Assembly (NCBI RefSeq): GCF_022096995.1
Contig: NZ_JACXGQ010000005.1
Location: forward strand, 336,092-400,091
Source: Yoonia sp. I 8.24
GTDB lineage: Bacteria; Pseudomonadota; Alphaproteobacteria; Rhodobacterales; Rhodobacteraceae
Length of the DNA: 64,000 nucleotides
Direction: 5' to 3'
Part shown: piece after piece, positions 56,217-64,000 of the stretch
How the letters are laid out: each line of letters begins with the position of its first letter
How positions within the stretch are numbered: the stretch's first letter is position 1
The notes under the pieces: generated by a model
Database searches by the model: none
What the model saw: the letters and a program-made list of their open reading frames with translations, nothing else
What the model was told of the DNA's origin: nothing
Translations under genes and position numbers: made by a program

Positions 56217-58502
56217 ATGACGAAAGTCTGGAATGGTAAAAACCGTCGCAGCCGTTGGCGCAGAATGAAACTGCGCTACAAGTTCCCAATTCTTGTGGCA
56301 GTCCCGACTTTGGCTCTAATGATAGCATTTTCCACGTTGTCGTTTGTGACTGCGCGAAGCGAGCTTAACGAGCAACGCGAACTCGCGTTCACGCATCTAC
56401 TGAATGAGAAATCAAAGCAGCTAACAGTTTGGTTGTCATCGGTGAACGTTGATATAACGGTGCTCGCGCATAACCACGGGACATTTGACGCATTGGCGGC
56501 GTTTGGCACGGGCTGGCAGGCCTTCGATGGAAGCGCGCAAGATAGGCTTCAACAGCTTTATATATATGATAATCCAAGCCCAACGGGTGAAAAGGACATG
56601 CTACAAGATGCCGCCGATGGATCGCAATGGTCCGCCGCGCATGCTGAGTTTCATGAAACATTTCATCGCTTCCAACAGGAACGCGGTTATTATGATGTGT
56701 TCCTTTTTGATCTTGAAGGGAACCTTATTTACTCTGTCTTTAAGGAAAGCGATTTCGCGACCAATTTTCGGACAGGTGAATACGCGAATAGCGATCTTGG
56801 GGTCGCATTCCAAGCAGCGACGACGATGACGGCTGGCGAAGTCTATATGACAGATTTTTCACCCTACGCCCCGAGCGCAGGTGCGGCAGCAAAATTTGTG
56901 GCAACTCCCGTATTTGGCACCGATGGTGCGCGTCTCGGTGTTGCTGCCTTGCAATTGCCAGCAGACGAAATTGGGCGCATTATTTCCGAAACAGAAATGT
57001 TAGGCGAAACAGGTCAGATCTACGCCGTTGGTGATGATGGGCGCGCACGTTCTGGGTCAACTATGCCGGGTGGGCACGCAATTCTCGATGCGCTGCCGTC
57101 GCTCCCTCAGATCGCGGCAGCGCAACACAGCGAAGAAACGATGATGACAGGGGTGACGGGCCTTTCAGGTGAACCTGTAATTGCCTACACGAAAGTATTC
57201 GATGCATTTGGCAAAGAATGGCACCTCGTTCTAGAACAAGACTTGAGCGAAGCGAACGGTGCGACGCGCCATCTACTGTCACTGGTGCTACTCCAGACGG
57301 CATTGGTGCTGGTCATTGTTGCAGCTCTTGCATTTTGGATTGCAAGCAAATTAACACGTCGGATCGTTGCTTTGTCCGACAGTGTGAAAACGCTGTCTGG
57401 TGGTGATTTAGAAAGCATCGTTTCAGAAGCCAAAACGGGCGATGAACTGGGGGATATCGCGCGCGCGTTGGAACGCTTTAAGACTGAACTGGCGGCCGGG
57501 AAGGATGCAATTTCTGAACGTCAAAAGAGCGTTGAAGCTCAGGCAGAAGTTATGCAAAAACTAGGTGAAGCGCTGGCGCGTTTGGCCGAAGGAAGTTTGG
57601 ACTGCAACCTCAGAGATCGTTTTCCAAGCGAATATGAAGAATTGCGGGAAAATTTTAATAACACAGTCCGATCTTTGAGCGGAATAGTTGGGAACCTGCA
57701 AGACAACGCCGAACAAATTGACAGTGACGCGCAAAGGCTCAACGACAATACTGTCAGTCTCTCGCAAAGAACCGAAAATCAAGCTGCAACGCTCGAAGAG
57801 ACTGCCGCAGCGATGCATGAAATTAGCACCAGCGTGAAAGCCACAGCTACCGGCGCCCGTGATATTGCGAGCGCGATTGACGGTACACGCGCGCAAGCAG
57901 AACGTGGTGAAAATGTGCGGCGTGAGGCTGTCAGCGCGATGAAAACGATCGAAGATTCATCAGAACAAATCGGCCATATCGTGCAATTGATGGATGATAT
58001 TGCGTTCCAGACCAACCTATTGGCGCTGAACGCAGGTGTAGAAGCCGCGCGGGCAGGGGACGCAGGGCTTGGATTTGCAGTTGTTGCATCCGAGGTGCGA
58101 GCATTGGCGCAGCGTTCGTCCGACGGGGCGTCAGAAATTCGAAGACTGATCGTTGGGTCAAACGACAATATCGCTATTGGTGTCGGTTTAGTATCTGATA
58201 TGGGCGCGGCCATTGAAGAGGTTCTCTCAGGCGTCAACGCGGTCTCAGCGCAGATCAAAGAAATCGCGAGCGGTGCAGAAGAGCAATCAACAGGCCTGTC
58301 TGAGATCAACTCTGGCATCGTTGTGTTGGATCGCGTGACACAGCAAAACGCAGCAATGGTTGACGAAAGCGCAACGTCATCGCTTGAACTGCGTCAGAAA
58401 GCCGGAGAGATGAAGGAGCTTGCAGGCCACTTTAGCGGCGGGGAGGGCGAATATAGAGGGTCAGATCGGTCATCGAGCCCGCCATTTGCACAAGCGAGCT
58501 AG
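56217..58502 (+). CDS. methyl-accepting chemotaxis protein
   Basis: 761 aa from the ATG at 56217 (ggagagtggatc before it). TM1 about 22-45, periplasmic Cache-like sensor domain to about 350 ([37 protein letters not shown]), TM2 about 352-378, HAMP about 379-430 ([20 protein letters not shown]), a second HAMP-like part ([17 protein letters not shown]) and the signalling domain to the end with the tip [21 protein letters not shown]. No CheR-binding pentapeptide. Inserted, on the opposite strand, between rpsO and pnp. Ligand unknown. Confidence 0.95.
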   Translation: MTKVWNGKNRRSRWRRMKLRYKFPILVAVPTLALMIAFSTLSFVTARSELNEQRELAFTHLLNEKSKQLTVWLSSVNVDITVLAHNHGTFDALAAFGTGWQAFDGSAQDRLQQLYIYDNPSPTGEKDMLQDAADGSQWSAAHAEFHETFHRFQQERGYYDVFLFDLEGNLIYSVFKESDFATNFRTGEYANSDLGVAFQAATTMTAGEVYMTDFSPYAPSAGAAAKFVATPVFGTDGARLGVAALQLPADEIGRIISETEMLGETGQIYAVGDDGRARSGSTMPGGHAILDALPSLPQIAAAQHSEETMMTGVTGLSGEPVIAYTKVFDAFGKEWHLVLEQDLSEANGATRHLLSLVLLQTALVLVIVAALAFWIASKLTRRIVALSDSVKTLSGGDLESIVSEAKTGDELGDIARALERFKTELAAGKDAISERQKSVEAQAEVMQKLGEALARLAEGSLDCNLRDRFPSEYEELRENFNNTVRSLSGIVGNLQDNAEQIDSDAQRLNDNTVSLSQRTENQAATLEETAAAMHEISTSVKATATGARDIASAIDGTRAQAERGENVRREAVSAMKTIEDSSEQIGHIVQLMDDIAFQTNLLALNAGVEAARAGDAGLGFAVVASEVRALAQRSSDGASEIRRLIVGSNDNIAIGVGLVSDMGAAIEEVLSGVNAVSAQIKEIASGAEEQSTGLSEINSGIVVLDRVTQQNAAMVDESATSSLELRQKAGEMKELAGHFSGGEGEYRGSDRSSSPPFAQAS

Positions 58503-58530
58503 TTTGATAGGCAGTGTGATCGCAGCAACA

Positions 58531-58560
58531 AAAAACGCCCATCGTCAGACGGGCGTTTTT
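58531..58560 (+). terminator. intrinsic terminator of the chemoreceptor gene
   Basis: AAAAACGCCC and GGGCGTTTTT are exact complements around a 10-base loop, 28 bases past the stop; it works in both directions and may also serve rpsO, which ends at 58615. Confidence 0.93.
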
Positions 58561-58614
58561 AATAGATCTATCAAACGAATTGGGAATGGGCGCGTAGCCC
58601 ATTGTGCTTAAACC

Positions 58615-58884
58615 TTAGCGGCGTAGGCCCAGGCGTTCGATCAAAGATTGGTAACGTGCAACGTCTTTGGCTTTGGTGTAGTCCAAAAGCTTACGACGTA
58701 GTGCAACCATCTTGAGCAGGCCGCGACGACCGTGGTTGTCTTTTTTGTGGGTCTTGAAATGCTCTGTCAGTGTCGCGATGCGCGACGACAAGATAGCAAT
58801 CTGTACTTCGGGCGAACCAGTGTCGCCTTCTTTGATTGCGAACTCTTTCATGATCCGTGCTTTGTCTTCAGCAGTAATCGACAT
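58615..58884 (-). CDS. rpsO: 30S ribosomal protein S15
   Basis: 89 aa, exactly the usual length. Recognised throughout: [56 protein letters not shown] and LIERLGLRR. Binds 16S rRNA in the platform. It starts at ATG 58884 with aaggag before it. truB and pnp, its usual neighbours, are each separated from it by other genes. Confidence 0.98.
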   Translation of the reverse strand: MSITAEDKARIMKEFAIKEGDTGSPEVQIAILSSRIATLTEHFKTHKKDNHGRRGLLKMVALRRKLLDYTKAKDVARYQSLIERLGLRR

Positions 58885-59018
58885 CGGGGTCTCCTTGTAA
58901 AAAAGGGTGAATGGCGCGATCCGGGATGTCGTCCAGAAAGGCCCTTGGAGGTATCCGTCAAGCGATTCCTTGCACGGATGGCTGCGTTTAAGAGAATTCC
59001 ACCAAAAATAAAAGAGCT

Positions 59019-59900
59019 TTATTCAGCAACCAACGCAACGTTCGATAAATCAAGATCGGATACGTTTGCCAAAGTCGCCACAGCCACCCCATCAGCTAAG
59101 AGAACCAAGCCGCCATCTGACATGGCTGTGCTCAGGGTCGGTGGCGTGCCGGAATAGTTGATTTCAAGGCTGTCTTCGCCGGGGCTAAAATCTTCGATAA
59201 TAGCGTCACTCGCTAAGTGTAACAAAAACCGATCTGCCCCTGTGCCACCGTTGAGAACGTCATTTATACCGCCAGACAAAACGTCGTCACCCGCGCCGCC
59301 ATTCAGAAAATCGCGGGTTTGGTCGGCGCTGTCGTCAATGATGTCATCACCCGATCCACCATGCAGCGTGTCCGCACCATTTCCCCCAATCAAGATGTCA
59401 TCACCCAATGAACCCAGCAGCATATCGTTGCCGTCACCGCCGATAAGCTGGTCATCGCCGCCGCCGCCGTTCAGACTGTCATCTCCGGCTTGTCCAATGA
59501 GCACATCGTCCCCGATATGCCCAAAGAGGTTGTCGTGACCTTCACCGCCGTCCAACTGATCATCACCCGCGCCGCCATGCAGTTCATCATCGCCAGCATT
59601 GCCGAAGATATTGTCGGCGCCACCTTCGCCATCGATGTAGTCGTCGCCGCTACCGCCAAACACGCTGTCATCGGCATCGCCTGAAAACAGAACCATGTCT
59701 TCGTCCATCGTGTCGACCAAATCGCCGATCGTGAGAACTTCATCTTCGCTGTCGGAATCATCCTCGGACGCCGTGTTGGTGGGCTCTGCGTCTGTTTCAT
59801 CATCGCCGTCGATCAGCATGATCGCGGACATAGTGACACCCAGAATTCCTAGCATAGCTAACATAGCGCACCTGCTCATTCCCCGAGTCGACTGACTCAT
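59019..59900 (-). CDS. membrane-anchored RTX (hemolysin-type Ca2+ repeat) protein
   Basis: 293 aa. N-terminal hydrophobic segment ([19 protein letters not shown], about 11-30) that can be a signal-anchor, then an acidic Ser/Glu/Asp linker, and from about 80 to 240 around a dozen nonapeptides of the GGxGxDxLx type ([37 protein letters not shown] and so on). These bind Ca2+ and fold a beta-roll. The C-terminal part ([13 protein letters not shown]) is the common closing region of RTX proteins. Most RTX proteins leave by type I secretion from a C-terminal signal; here an N-terminal segment suggests anchoring. No type I genes are near. Confidence 0.85.
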   Translation of the reverse strand: MSQSTRGMSRCAMLAMLGILGVTMSAIMLIDGDDETDAEPTNTASEDDSDSEDEVLTIGDLVDTMDEDMVLFSGDADDSVFGGSGDDYIDGEGGADNIFGNAGDDELHGGAGDDQLDGGEGHDNLFGHIGDDVLIGQAGDDSLNGGGGDDQLIGGDGNDMLLGSLGDDILIGGNGADTLHGGSGDDIIDDSADQTRDFLNGGAGDDVLSGGINDVLNGGTGADRFLLHLASDAIIEDFSPGEDSLEINYSGTPPTLSTAMSDGGLVLLADGVAVATLANVSDLDLSNVALVAE

Positions 59901-59956
59901 GATGCGTCAGACTAGCACGAACAAAGGCGGAACGCGTCAGAAATCGAACCAATTGG

Positions 59957-60466
59957 TTAACGCGGCCAGCGCTCTGGCAGCTGTGTGTAGCGAATATAAA
60001 GCGGGTGTTTTGGGTGGCCATGTTTGGTCAGGCCCAAATTGGATATCGGTTTGCCGGTTTCCCAAAGCAGTTCGGCAACAGCGGGGCCACGGTTCAAATG
60101 CGCGCCGTGGGTGCCCCAGGCGGCGACGATTTGATCCGCCCAATCGACGGAATCCAGCAGGGTTTGATCGTTATCGGGGCCAATCGGATCGATGGCTTTG
60201 CGCATCAGCAGTGGGTTGGTTTCGCGCCACGCAAAGATGTTTACCACCCGAAACGCGCCATACCCCAAGGCGCGGGCACGCCGCTCGCACCGTTCTACTG
60301 TGGGGTCATTCTGAATTTCTGTCGCCTTCGAGGGGTTTAGCATGACGAATAGAACGCGCGGGTTTTCGGGCTCCCAGCTACGGGTCAGCGCATAGCGATA
60401 GCTTTCGCAGTCGGAATAGACCGCGGATGACTGCGTCTCGCCTTGAGTGTGTTTGCGTATAATCAT
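59957..60466 (-). CDS. DUF1643 family protein
   Basis: 169 aa soluble protein. The family pattern is clear: YRYALTRSWEPENPRVLFVMLNPSKATE, DPTVERCERRARALGYGAFRVVNIFAWRETNP and IVAAWGTHGAHLNR. DUF1643 is widespread in Rhodobacterales and in some phages; function unknown, sometimes linked to nucleic-acid modification. Lies just after truB, before the RTX gene, on the same strand. Confidence 0.88.
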   Translation of the reverse strand: MIIRKHTQGETQSSAVYSDCESYRYALTRSWEPENPRVLFVMLNPSKATEIQNDPTVERCERRARALGYGAFRVVNIFAWRETNPLLMRKAIDPIGPDNDQTLLDSVDWADQIVAAWGTHGAHLNRGPAVAELLWETGKPISNLGLTKHGHPKHPLYIRYTQLPERWPR

Positions 60467-60477
60467 AATGCAGCGGC

Positions 60478-60503
60478 GTAGGGTGGATCTTGATCCACCT
60501 TAC
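60478..60503. repeat. near-perfect 26-base palindrome at the truB stop
   Basis: GTAGGGTGGATC-TT-GATCCACCTTAC: both arms match except for one mismatch near the ends. It overlaps the truB stop codon. No second copy was found in the window. It could be a REP-like intergenic palindrome or a terminator lacking a T-run. Confidence 0.5.
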
Positions 60504-61411
60504 ATGATAAAAACACGGGTTGGCTGAATTTCACCACCACGATAAGTGCCGACAGCAATGGCTTTGCCTTCGAACGATGCCCAAACCTCTTCGCCAAATT
60601 CAACACCTGACGCGATGACAGAAGCCGAGTTGCCGTTGCGTAGTTTTGCGACGCTTTCGGCAAGACAGCGGACCTCTGGCAGATCTTCAAGCCCAATTTC
60701 AAGTGGCTGAAGAAACGCGTCGAGCGCGGGCGTTTTCGCCAGCGCATCGACCTGATCCAAAGTGACACCATCTGTAGCTTGGAAGGGGCCAGACCAAATT
60801 CGGCGCAGAGATTTGACATGGGCTTTGCAGCCCAAAGCCTCGCCTAAATCGCGGGCGATGGACCGCACATAGCCGCCTTTGCCGCAGGTCATTTCAAGCA
60901 CGACGTGATCCGCGTCGGGGCGGTCAAGCAGCAAGAGTTCTTCGACCCAAAGCGGCCGCGCCGCGAGCGCCATTTCTTCGCCCTCACGTGCTTTTTTATA
61001 GGCCCGCTCACCGTCAACTTTCACGGCTGAAAACTGTGGCGGTACTTGCATAATATCGCCAATAAATGCGCCAAGTGCCGCTTTGATCGTCTCGTCATCC
61101 GGCCGGGCGTCACTGGTGGCGATGACCTCGCCTTCGGCGTCGTCGGTATTCGTCGCCTGACCGAGGCGCACGACGAAGGTATAGGCTTTGAGAGCATCCG
61201 TGATATAGGGCACGGTTTTTGTTGCTTCGCCCAATGCGACGGCCAAAACGCCTGTTGCTTCGGGGTCTAGCGTGCCAGCGTGCCCGGCCTTCTTGGCATC
61301 AAGCGCCCAGCGGACCTTGTTCACCACAGCGGTAGAGGTCAACCCAGCTGGCTTATCCACTACGAGCCAGCCAGAAATATCGCGTCCCTTGCGTCTGCGC
61401 GCCATCATCAA
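60500..61411 (-). CDS. truB: tRNA pseudouridine-55 synthase
   Basis: 303 aa. Makes pseudouridine 55 in the tRNA T-loop. [22 protein letters not shown] (about 14-35) and the catalytic [16 protein letters not shown] with Asp (about 42-57) are family-typical, as are [18 protein letters not shown] and [16 protein letters not shown]. Upstream of DUF1643 and rpsO; no stop-start overlap. Confidence 0.96.
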   Translation of the reverse strand: MMMARRRKGRDISGWLVVDKPAGLTSTAVVNKVRWALDAKKAGHAGTLDPEATGVLAVALGEATKTVPYITDALKAYTFVVRLGQATNTDDAEGEVIATSDARPDDETIKAALGAFIGDIMQVPPQFSAVKVDGERAYKKAREGEEMALAARPLWVEELLLLDRPDADHVVLEMTCGKGGYVRSIARDLGEALGCKAHVKSLRRIWSGPFQATDGVTLDQVDALAKTPALDAFLQPLEIGLEDLPEVRCLAESVAKLRNGNSASVIASGVEFGEEVWASFEGKAIAVGTYRGGEIQPTRVFIM

Positions 61412-61492
61412 TTCCTTTGTCAGATTGCGCGCTAGCTAGTGCGCGTGCGTGCGGGGGTCAAGCGCTGCGAGCTCTTGGGCACCCTCGCGGTC

Positions 61493-63529
61493 CTAACGAT
61501 TTGCAATCACTTCGAGAAACGCATCGCCAAATCGTTCAGCGTGCCGTTCCCCAATGATCTGCTCTAAGTGCCGCGCGTCAGCACTGCGCATTTGCGCCAC
61601 TTTGGCAAGTATTGCGGCGGTGCAGCTCATTGGTTTATCGACGCCGTGCGGGCCGCGCGTAAGATCGGCCTGCACTTCGAGCAAACGATCATAAACCTCA
61701 CCCTCGCCCCGCCCGGCCAGTTTGCGGCGGGCAGGGTGTATTGGTTCGACCTCGCCAGCGATCACTTCAAGAAAATCACGTCCGTAACTTTCCAATTTCT
61801 TTGCGCCAACTCCGCCGATGTGTGCCATCTCGTCCAAATTCATGGGCCGCTTTTCAGCCATTTCAATCAGGGATCGGTCGTTAAAGATAATATAGGCGGG
61901 CACGCCGGCCTGTTCGGCAAGGAATCGGCGCTTCGCTTTGAGTGCAGAGAGAAGTGGCGCGTCTTCTTCGCTGACAAGCATTTTGACTTTCGGGCCGCTG
62001 CCACGTGCCGCGCGGATTGAATCTCGACGCAGTTCGATGCTTGCTTCCCCGCGCAAGATTGGACGGGCGGCTTCGGTCATCCGCAATGCCCCATGGCGTT
62101 CGCGATCCGGGCGTAACAGATCATGCCCCATCATTTGCCGAAAAATGGCCTGCCATTGGCGTTTGTCGTATTCTTTTCCGACGCCGAATGTGGGCAGGCT
62201 ATCGTGGCCGCGCTGTTGGACCTTATCTGTCAAATCGCCGCGAAGAATATCGATCAGATGCCCCGCCCCGAACCATTCTTCGGTCCGCAAGGCCGCCGAA
62301 AGCGCCATGCGAACGGCCGTGGTGCCATCAAAAATATCAGCAGGCTTGTCGCAAAGGTCGCAATTTCCGCAGGGCTCAGGAGTCTCTCCGAAATATTCGA
62401 GCAAATTTTGCCGCCGACAGCGCAGCGCCTCTGCCAATCCCAATAGCGCGTTTAGCCGCCCATGATCCGCTGCCCGCCGTTCAGGCGGCGCTAAACCTTC
62501 GTCGATTTGCTGCCGACGATAGCGAATATCGTCAGGCCCAAACAGTGTGAGCGTTTCCGCTGGCGCACCGTCGCGCCCGGCTCGCCCGATTTCTTGATAA
62601 TAGCCTTCGATAGATTTTGGCAGATCGGCATGGGCGACCCAGCGAATATCGGGCTTGTCGATCCCCATACCAAAGGCGACCGTTGCACAAACAATCAGCC
62701 CATCTTCTTGCTGAAAACGCCGTTCGACAGTGCGGCGATCTTCGGCATCCATGCCGCCATGATAGTAACACGCCAGATGCCCGGCGTCGGTTAACGCACG
62801 CCCAAGCGTTTCGGTTTTGGCACGGGTGCCACAGTAGACGATACCCGATTGCCCTTTGCGCGCGGCAGCGAAATTTAGAATCTGTGCGCGTGGCCCGTCT
62901 TTGGCGGCAAAGGCAAGGTGGATGTTGGGGCGGTCAAACCCGCGTAGGAACGTGGCAGGCTGCGCGCCGTCAAATAGTTTTTGGACGATTTCGACTTGGG
63001 TTTCAGCATCAGCCGTTGCGGTGAAGGCCGCCAATGGCACATCAAGCACGCGCCGCAAATCGCCAATTCGCAAATAATCGGGTCGGAAGTCATGCCCCCA
63101 TTGGCTGACACAATGGGCTTCATCCACGGCGATCAAGTTCACGCCGACACGGCGAAGCATGTTGACCGTGCCGCCCGAGGCGAGCCTCTCAGGCGCCATA
63201 TACAGCAGCTTTAGCGTGCCAGCATCAAGTGCGGCAAAGACTGCATCGGTTTCTTCTTGGGTGTTGCCAGAGGTAAGTGCGCCCGCGCTGACGCCAACTT
63301 CGCGCAGACCGCGCACTTGATCGCGCATCAGAGCAATCAAGGGGGAAATGACGACGGTAACGCCATCGCGAACCATTGCGGGCAGCTGGAAACACAGGGA
63401 TTTTCCCCCGCCGGTTGGCATAATCGCCAAAGTGTTTTGCCCGGCGGTGACAGCCTCAACGATGTCTTTTTGGCCGGGGCGAAACGCATCAAAACCAAAA
63501 ACATCGGCAAGCAGCTTATCAGCGGGCAT
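61493..63529 (-). CDS. recQ: ATP-dependent DNA helicase RecQ
   Basis: 678 aa. 3'-to-5' helicase for recombination repair. Walker A MPTGGGKSLCFQLP (about 37-50), DEAH box VDEAHCVSQWGHDFRPDYL, motif VI QEIGRAGRDGAPA. Zinc-binding RQC region CRRQNLLEYFGE...CGNCDLC, then winged helix and HRDC domain (LLSALKAKRRFLAEQAGVPAY). Complete. A gap of 81 bases separates it from truB. Confidence 0.97.
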   Translation of the reverse strand: MPADKLLADVFGFDAFRPGQKDIVEAVTAGQNTLAIMPTGGGKSLCFQLPAMVRDGVTVVISPLIALMRDQVRGLREVGVSAGALTSGNTQEETDAVFAALDAGTLKLLYMAPERLASGGTVNMLRRVGVNLIAVDEAHCVSQWGHDFRPDYLRIGDLRRVLDVPLAAFTATADAETQVEIVQKLFDGAQPATFLRGFDRPNIHLAFAAKDGPRAQILNFAAARKGQSGIVYCGTRAKTETLGRALTDAGHLACYYHGGMDAEDRRTVERRFQQEDGLIVCATVAFGMGIDKPDIRWVAHADLPKSIEGYYQEIGRAGRDGAPAETLTLFGPDDIRYRRQQIDEGLAPPERRAADHGRLNALLGLAEALRCRRQNLLEYFGETPEPCGNCDLCDKPADIFDGTTAVRMALSAALRTEEWFGAGHLIDILRGDLTDKVQQRGHDSLPTFGVGKEYDKRQWQAIFRQMMGHDLLRPDRERHGALRMTEAARPILRGEASIELRRDSIRAARGSGPKVKMLVSEEDAPLLSALKAKRRFLAEQAGVPAYIIFNDRSLIEMAEKRPMNLDEMAHIGGVGAKKLESYGRDFLEVIAGEVEPIHPARRKLAGRGEGEVYDRLLEVQADLTRGPHGVDKPMSCTAAILAKVAQMRSADARHLEQIIGERHAERFGDAFLEVIANR

Positions 63530-63610
63530 CGAGAGGGACCTGTCCGGTTAGGATATTCGCGTTTCGGGCACAGTCCCACGTTCAGAATCGCGCAGCAAGT
63601 CTACGACGCG

Positions 63611-63646
63611 AAAAAAGGCCGCCTTCCGTTGGGAAGGCGACCTTTT
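63611..63646 (-). terminator. intrinsic terminator of the secreted protein gene at the right edge
   Basis: A 13-bp stem (AAGGTCGCCTTCC with GGAAGGCGGCCTT, one G-T pair) and a six-T run on the minus strand. Lies 30 bases past the stop at 63676 and before recQ. Confidence 0.9.
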
Positions 63647-63675
63647 GGGAAGAGGAGGGAGGATGCGTTCAGCGC

Positions 63676-64000
63676 TTAGCGGACGATGTCGTAGTCGCGC
63701 TCTGCAACTGTTTGACCGTTAACTTTCAGCACGGCGATGACGTCTTGCTGTGGGGCTTTACCGACGTTCACACGTACGTTGCTGTTTGCGCCAGCGTGCA
63801 CAGTTTCGGTGCCGATCAATGCACCTGGTTTACCTGCAACGCTTTTGTAGATTTCAACAACGCCATCGGCGTCGGCGCGGACCAGACCAAGTTCAAGGAC
63901 TGAACTTGCGTCCAAATTTTCACCGAATTCAAAGTAGTTGCTTGCAGAAGCAGTTGAACCCAGAGCAGCGATTGTTGCGGCGGCAAGTGCGATTGTTTTG
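63676..64000 (-). CDS. small secreted protein, start cut by window edge
   Basis: At least 107 residues are readable. It opens with KTIALAAATIAALGSTASAS, a signal peptide whose Met is probably one or two codons outside the window. The mature part is a small beta-type domain (VLELGLVRADADGVVEIYK, VRVNVGKAPQQDVIAVLKV) with no cysteines. No family recognised. Even codon use suggests good expression, and a strong terminator follows. Confidence 0.75.
   Translation of the reverse strand, partial: KTIALAAATIAALGSTASASNYFEFGENLDASSVLELGLVRADADGVVEIYKSVAGKPGALIGTETVHAGANSNVRVNVGKAPQQDVIAVLKVNGQTVAERDYDIVR

Noticed and set aside
59250..59680. Tandem repetitive DNA that might suggest a CRISPR or minisatellite
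   Set aside because: The repeats are in frame and encode GGxGxD nonapeptides of an RTX protein; there are no uniform spacers.
61426..61443. Palindrome-like GCGCGCTAGCTAGTGCGC between truB and recQ
   Set aside because: Short and built from GC alternation, with no T-run; not convincing as a terminator or operator.

Overview
The window looks like chromosomal DNA of a marine alphaproteobacterium of the Rhodobacterales (Roseobacter group). The supporting signs are the moderately high GC content, the rnhB-ccrM pair (CcrM is the alphaproteobacterial GANTC methylase), the waaA-lpxK and leuS-lptE-holA blocks, the Rhodobacter-type porin, and several small families typical of this order (DUF4170, DUF3576, two DUF2125 proteins). 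These are recognitions from reading the sequence; no database search was possible.

Layout. 1-6155: an N-type F1Fo-ATPase operon (atpD-C-Q-R-B-E-F-A-G, first gene truncated by the window edge) without a delta gene but with a long b subunit whose end looks delta-like. 6156-11105: a compact redox operon (membrane protein, two-cluster ferredoxin, ferric-reductase-like membrane cytochrome, Tat-exported FrdA-like flavoprotein, DUF1566 secreted protein) behind a possible FNR-type site. 11192-11550: decayed ABC-2 permease. 11632-14655 (minus): ricin-like secreted protein, second DUF1566 protein and a seven-TM AraC-type regulator. 14831-14907: tRNA-Arg(CCT). 14997-21237: LacI regulator, hemerythrin-like protein, PilJ-domain periplasmic protein, a phosphate-binding-protein/OmpA fusion, a membrane-bound winged-helix protein and small secreted proteins.

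21358-36469: mainly core genes (rnhB, ccrM, mutY, dciA, dsbA, lpxK, waaA, a bisphosphate nucleotidase, pmbA) with accessory genes among them: a DUF3500 pair, an AlkB-like monooxygenase and two DUF2125 paralogues. 36588-42257: SDR, enoyl-CoA hydratase and TIGR03862 flavoprotein in one overlapping operon, then a yjbH-yjbF exopolysaccharide pair with a tiny membrane protein. 42313-46816: holA, lptE, leuS, DUF3576. 46970-52437: porin, yggS, RluA-type synthase, 1-Cys peroxiredoxin and several small accessory genes ending in an AT-richer patch.

52617-64000: the usual truB-rpsO-pnp series is present in order on the minus strand but is split by other genes: a frameshifted beta-propeller gene and a chemoreceptor between rpsO and pnp, and an RTX-repeat protein and a DUF1643 gene between truB and rpsO. 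recQ and the end of a small secreted protein close the window. The best candidate for an undescribed system is 6215-14738, where an exported flavoprotein, its likely electron carriers, two DUF1566 paralogues and a membrane-embedded AraC regulator lie together. I saw no CRISPR array, insertion sequence or prophage.
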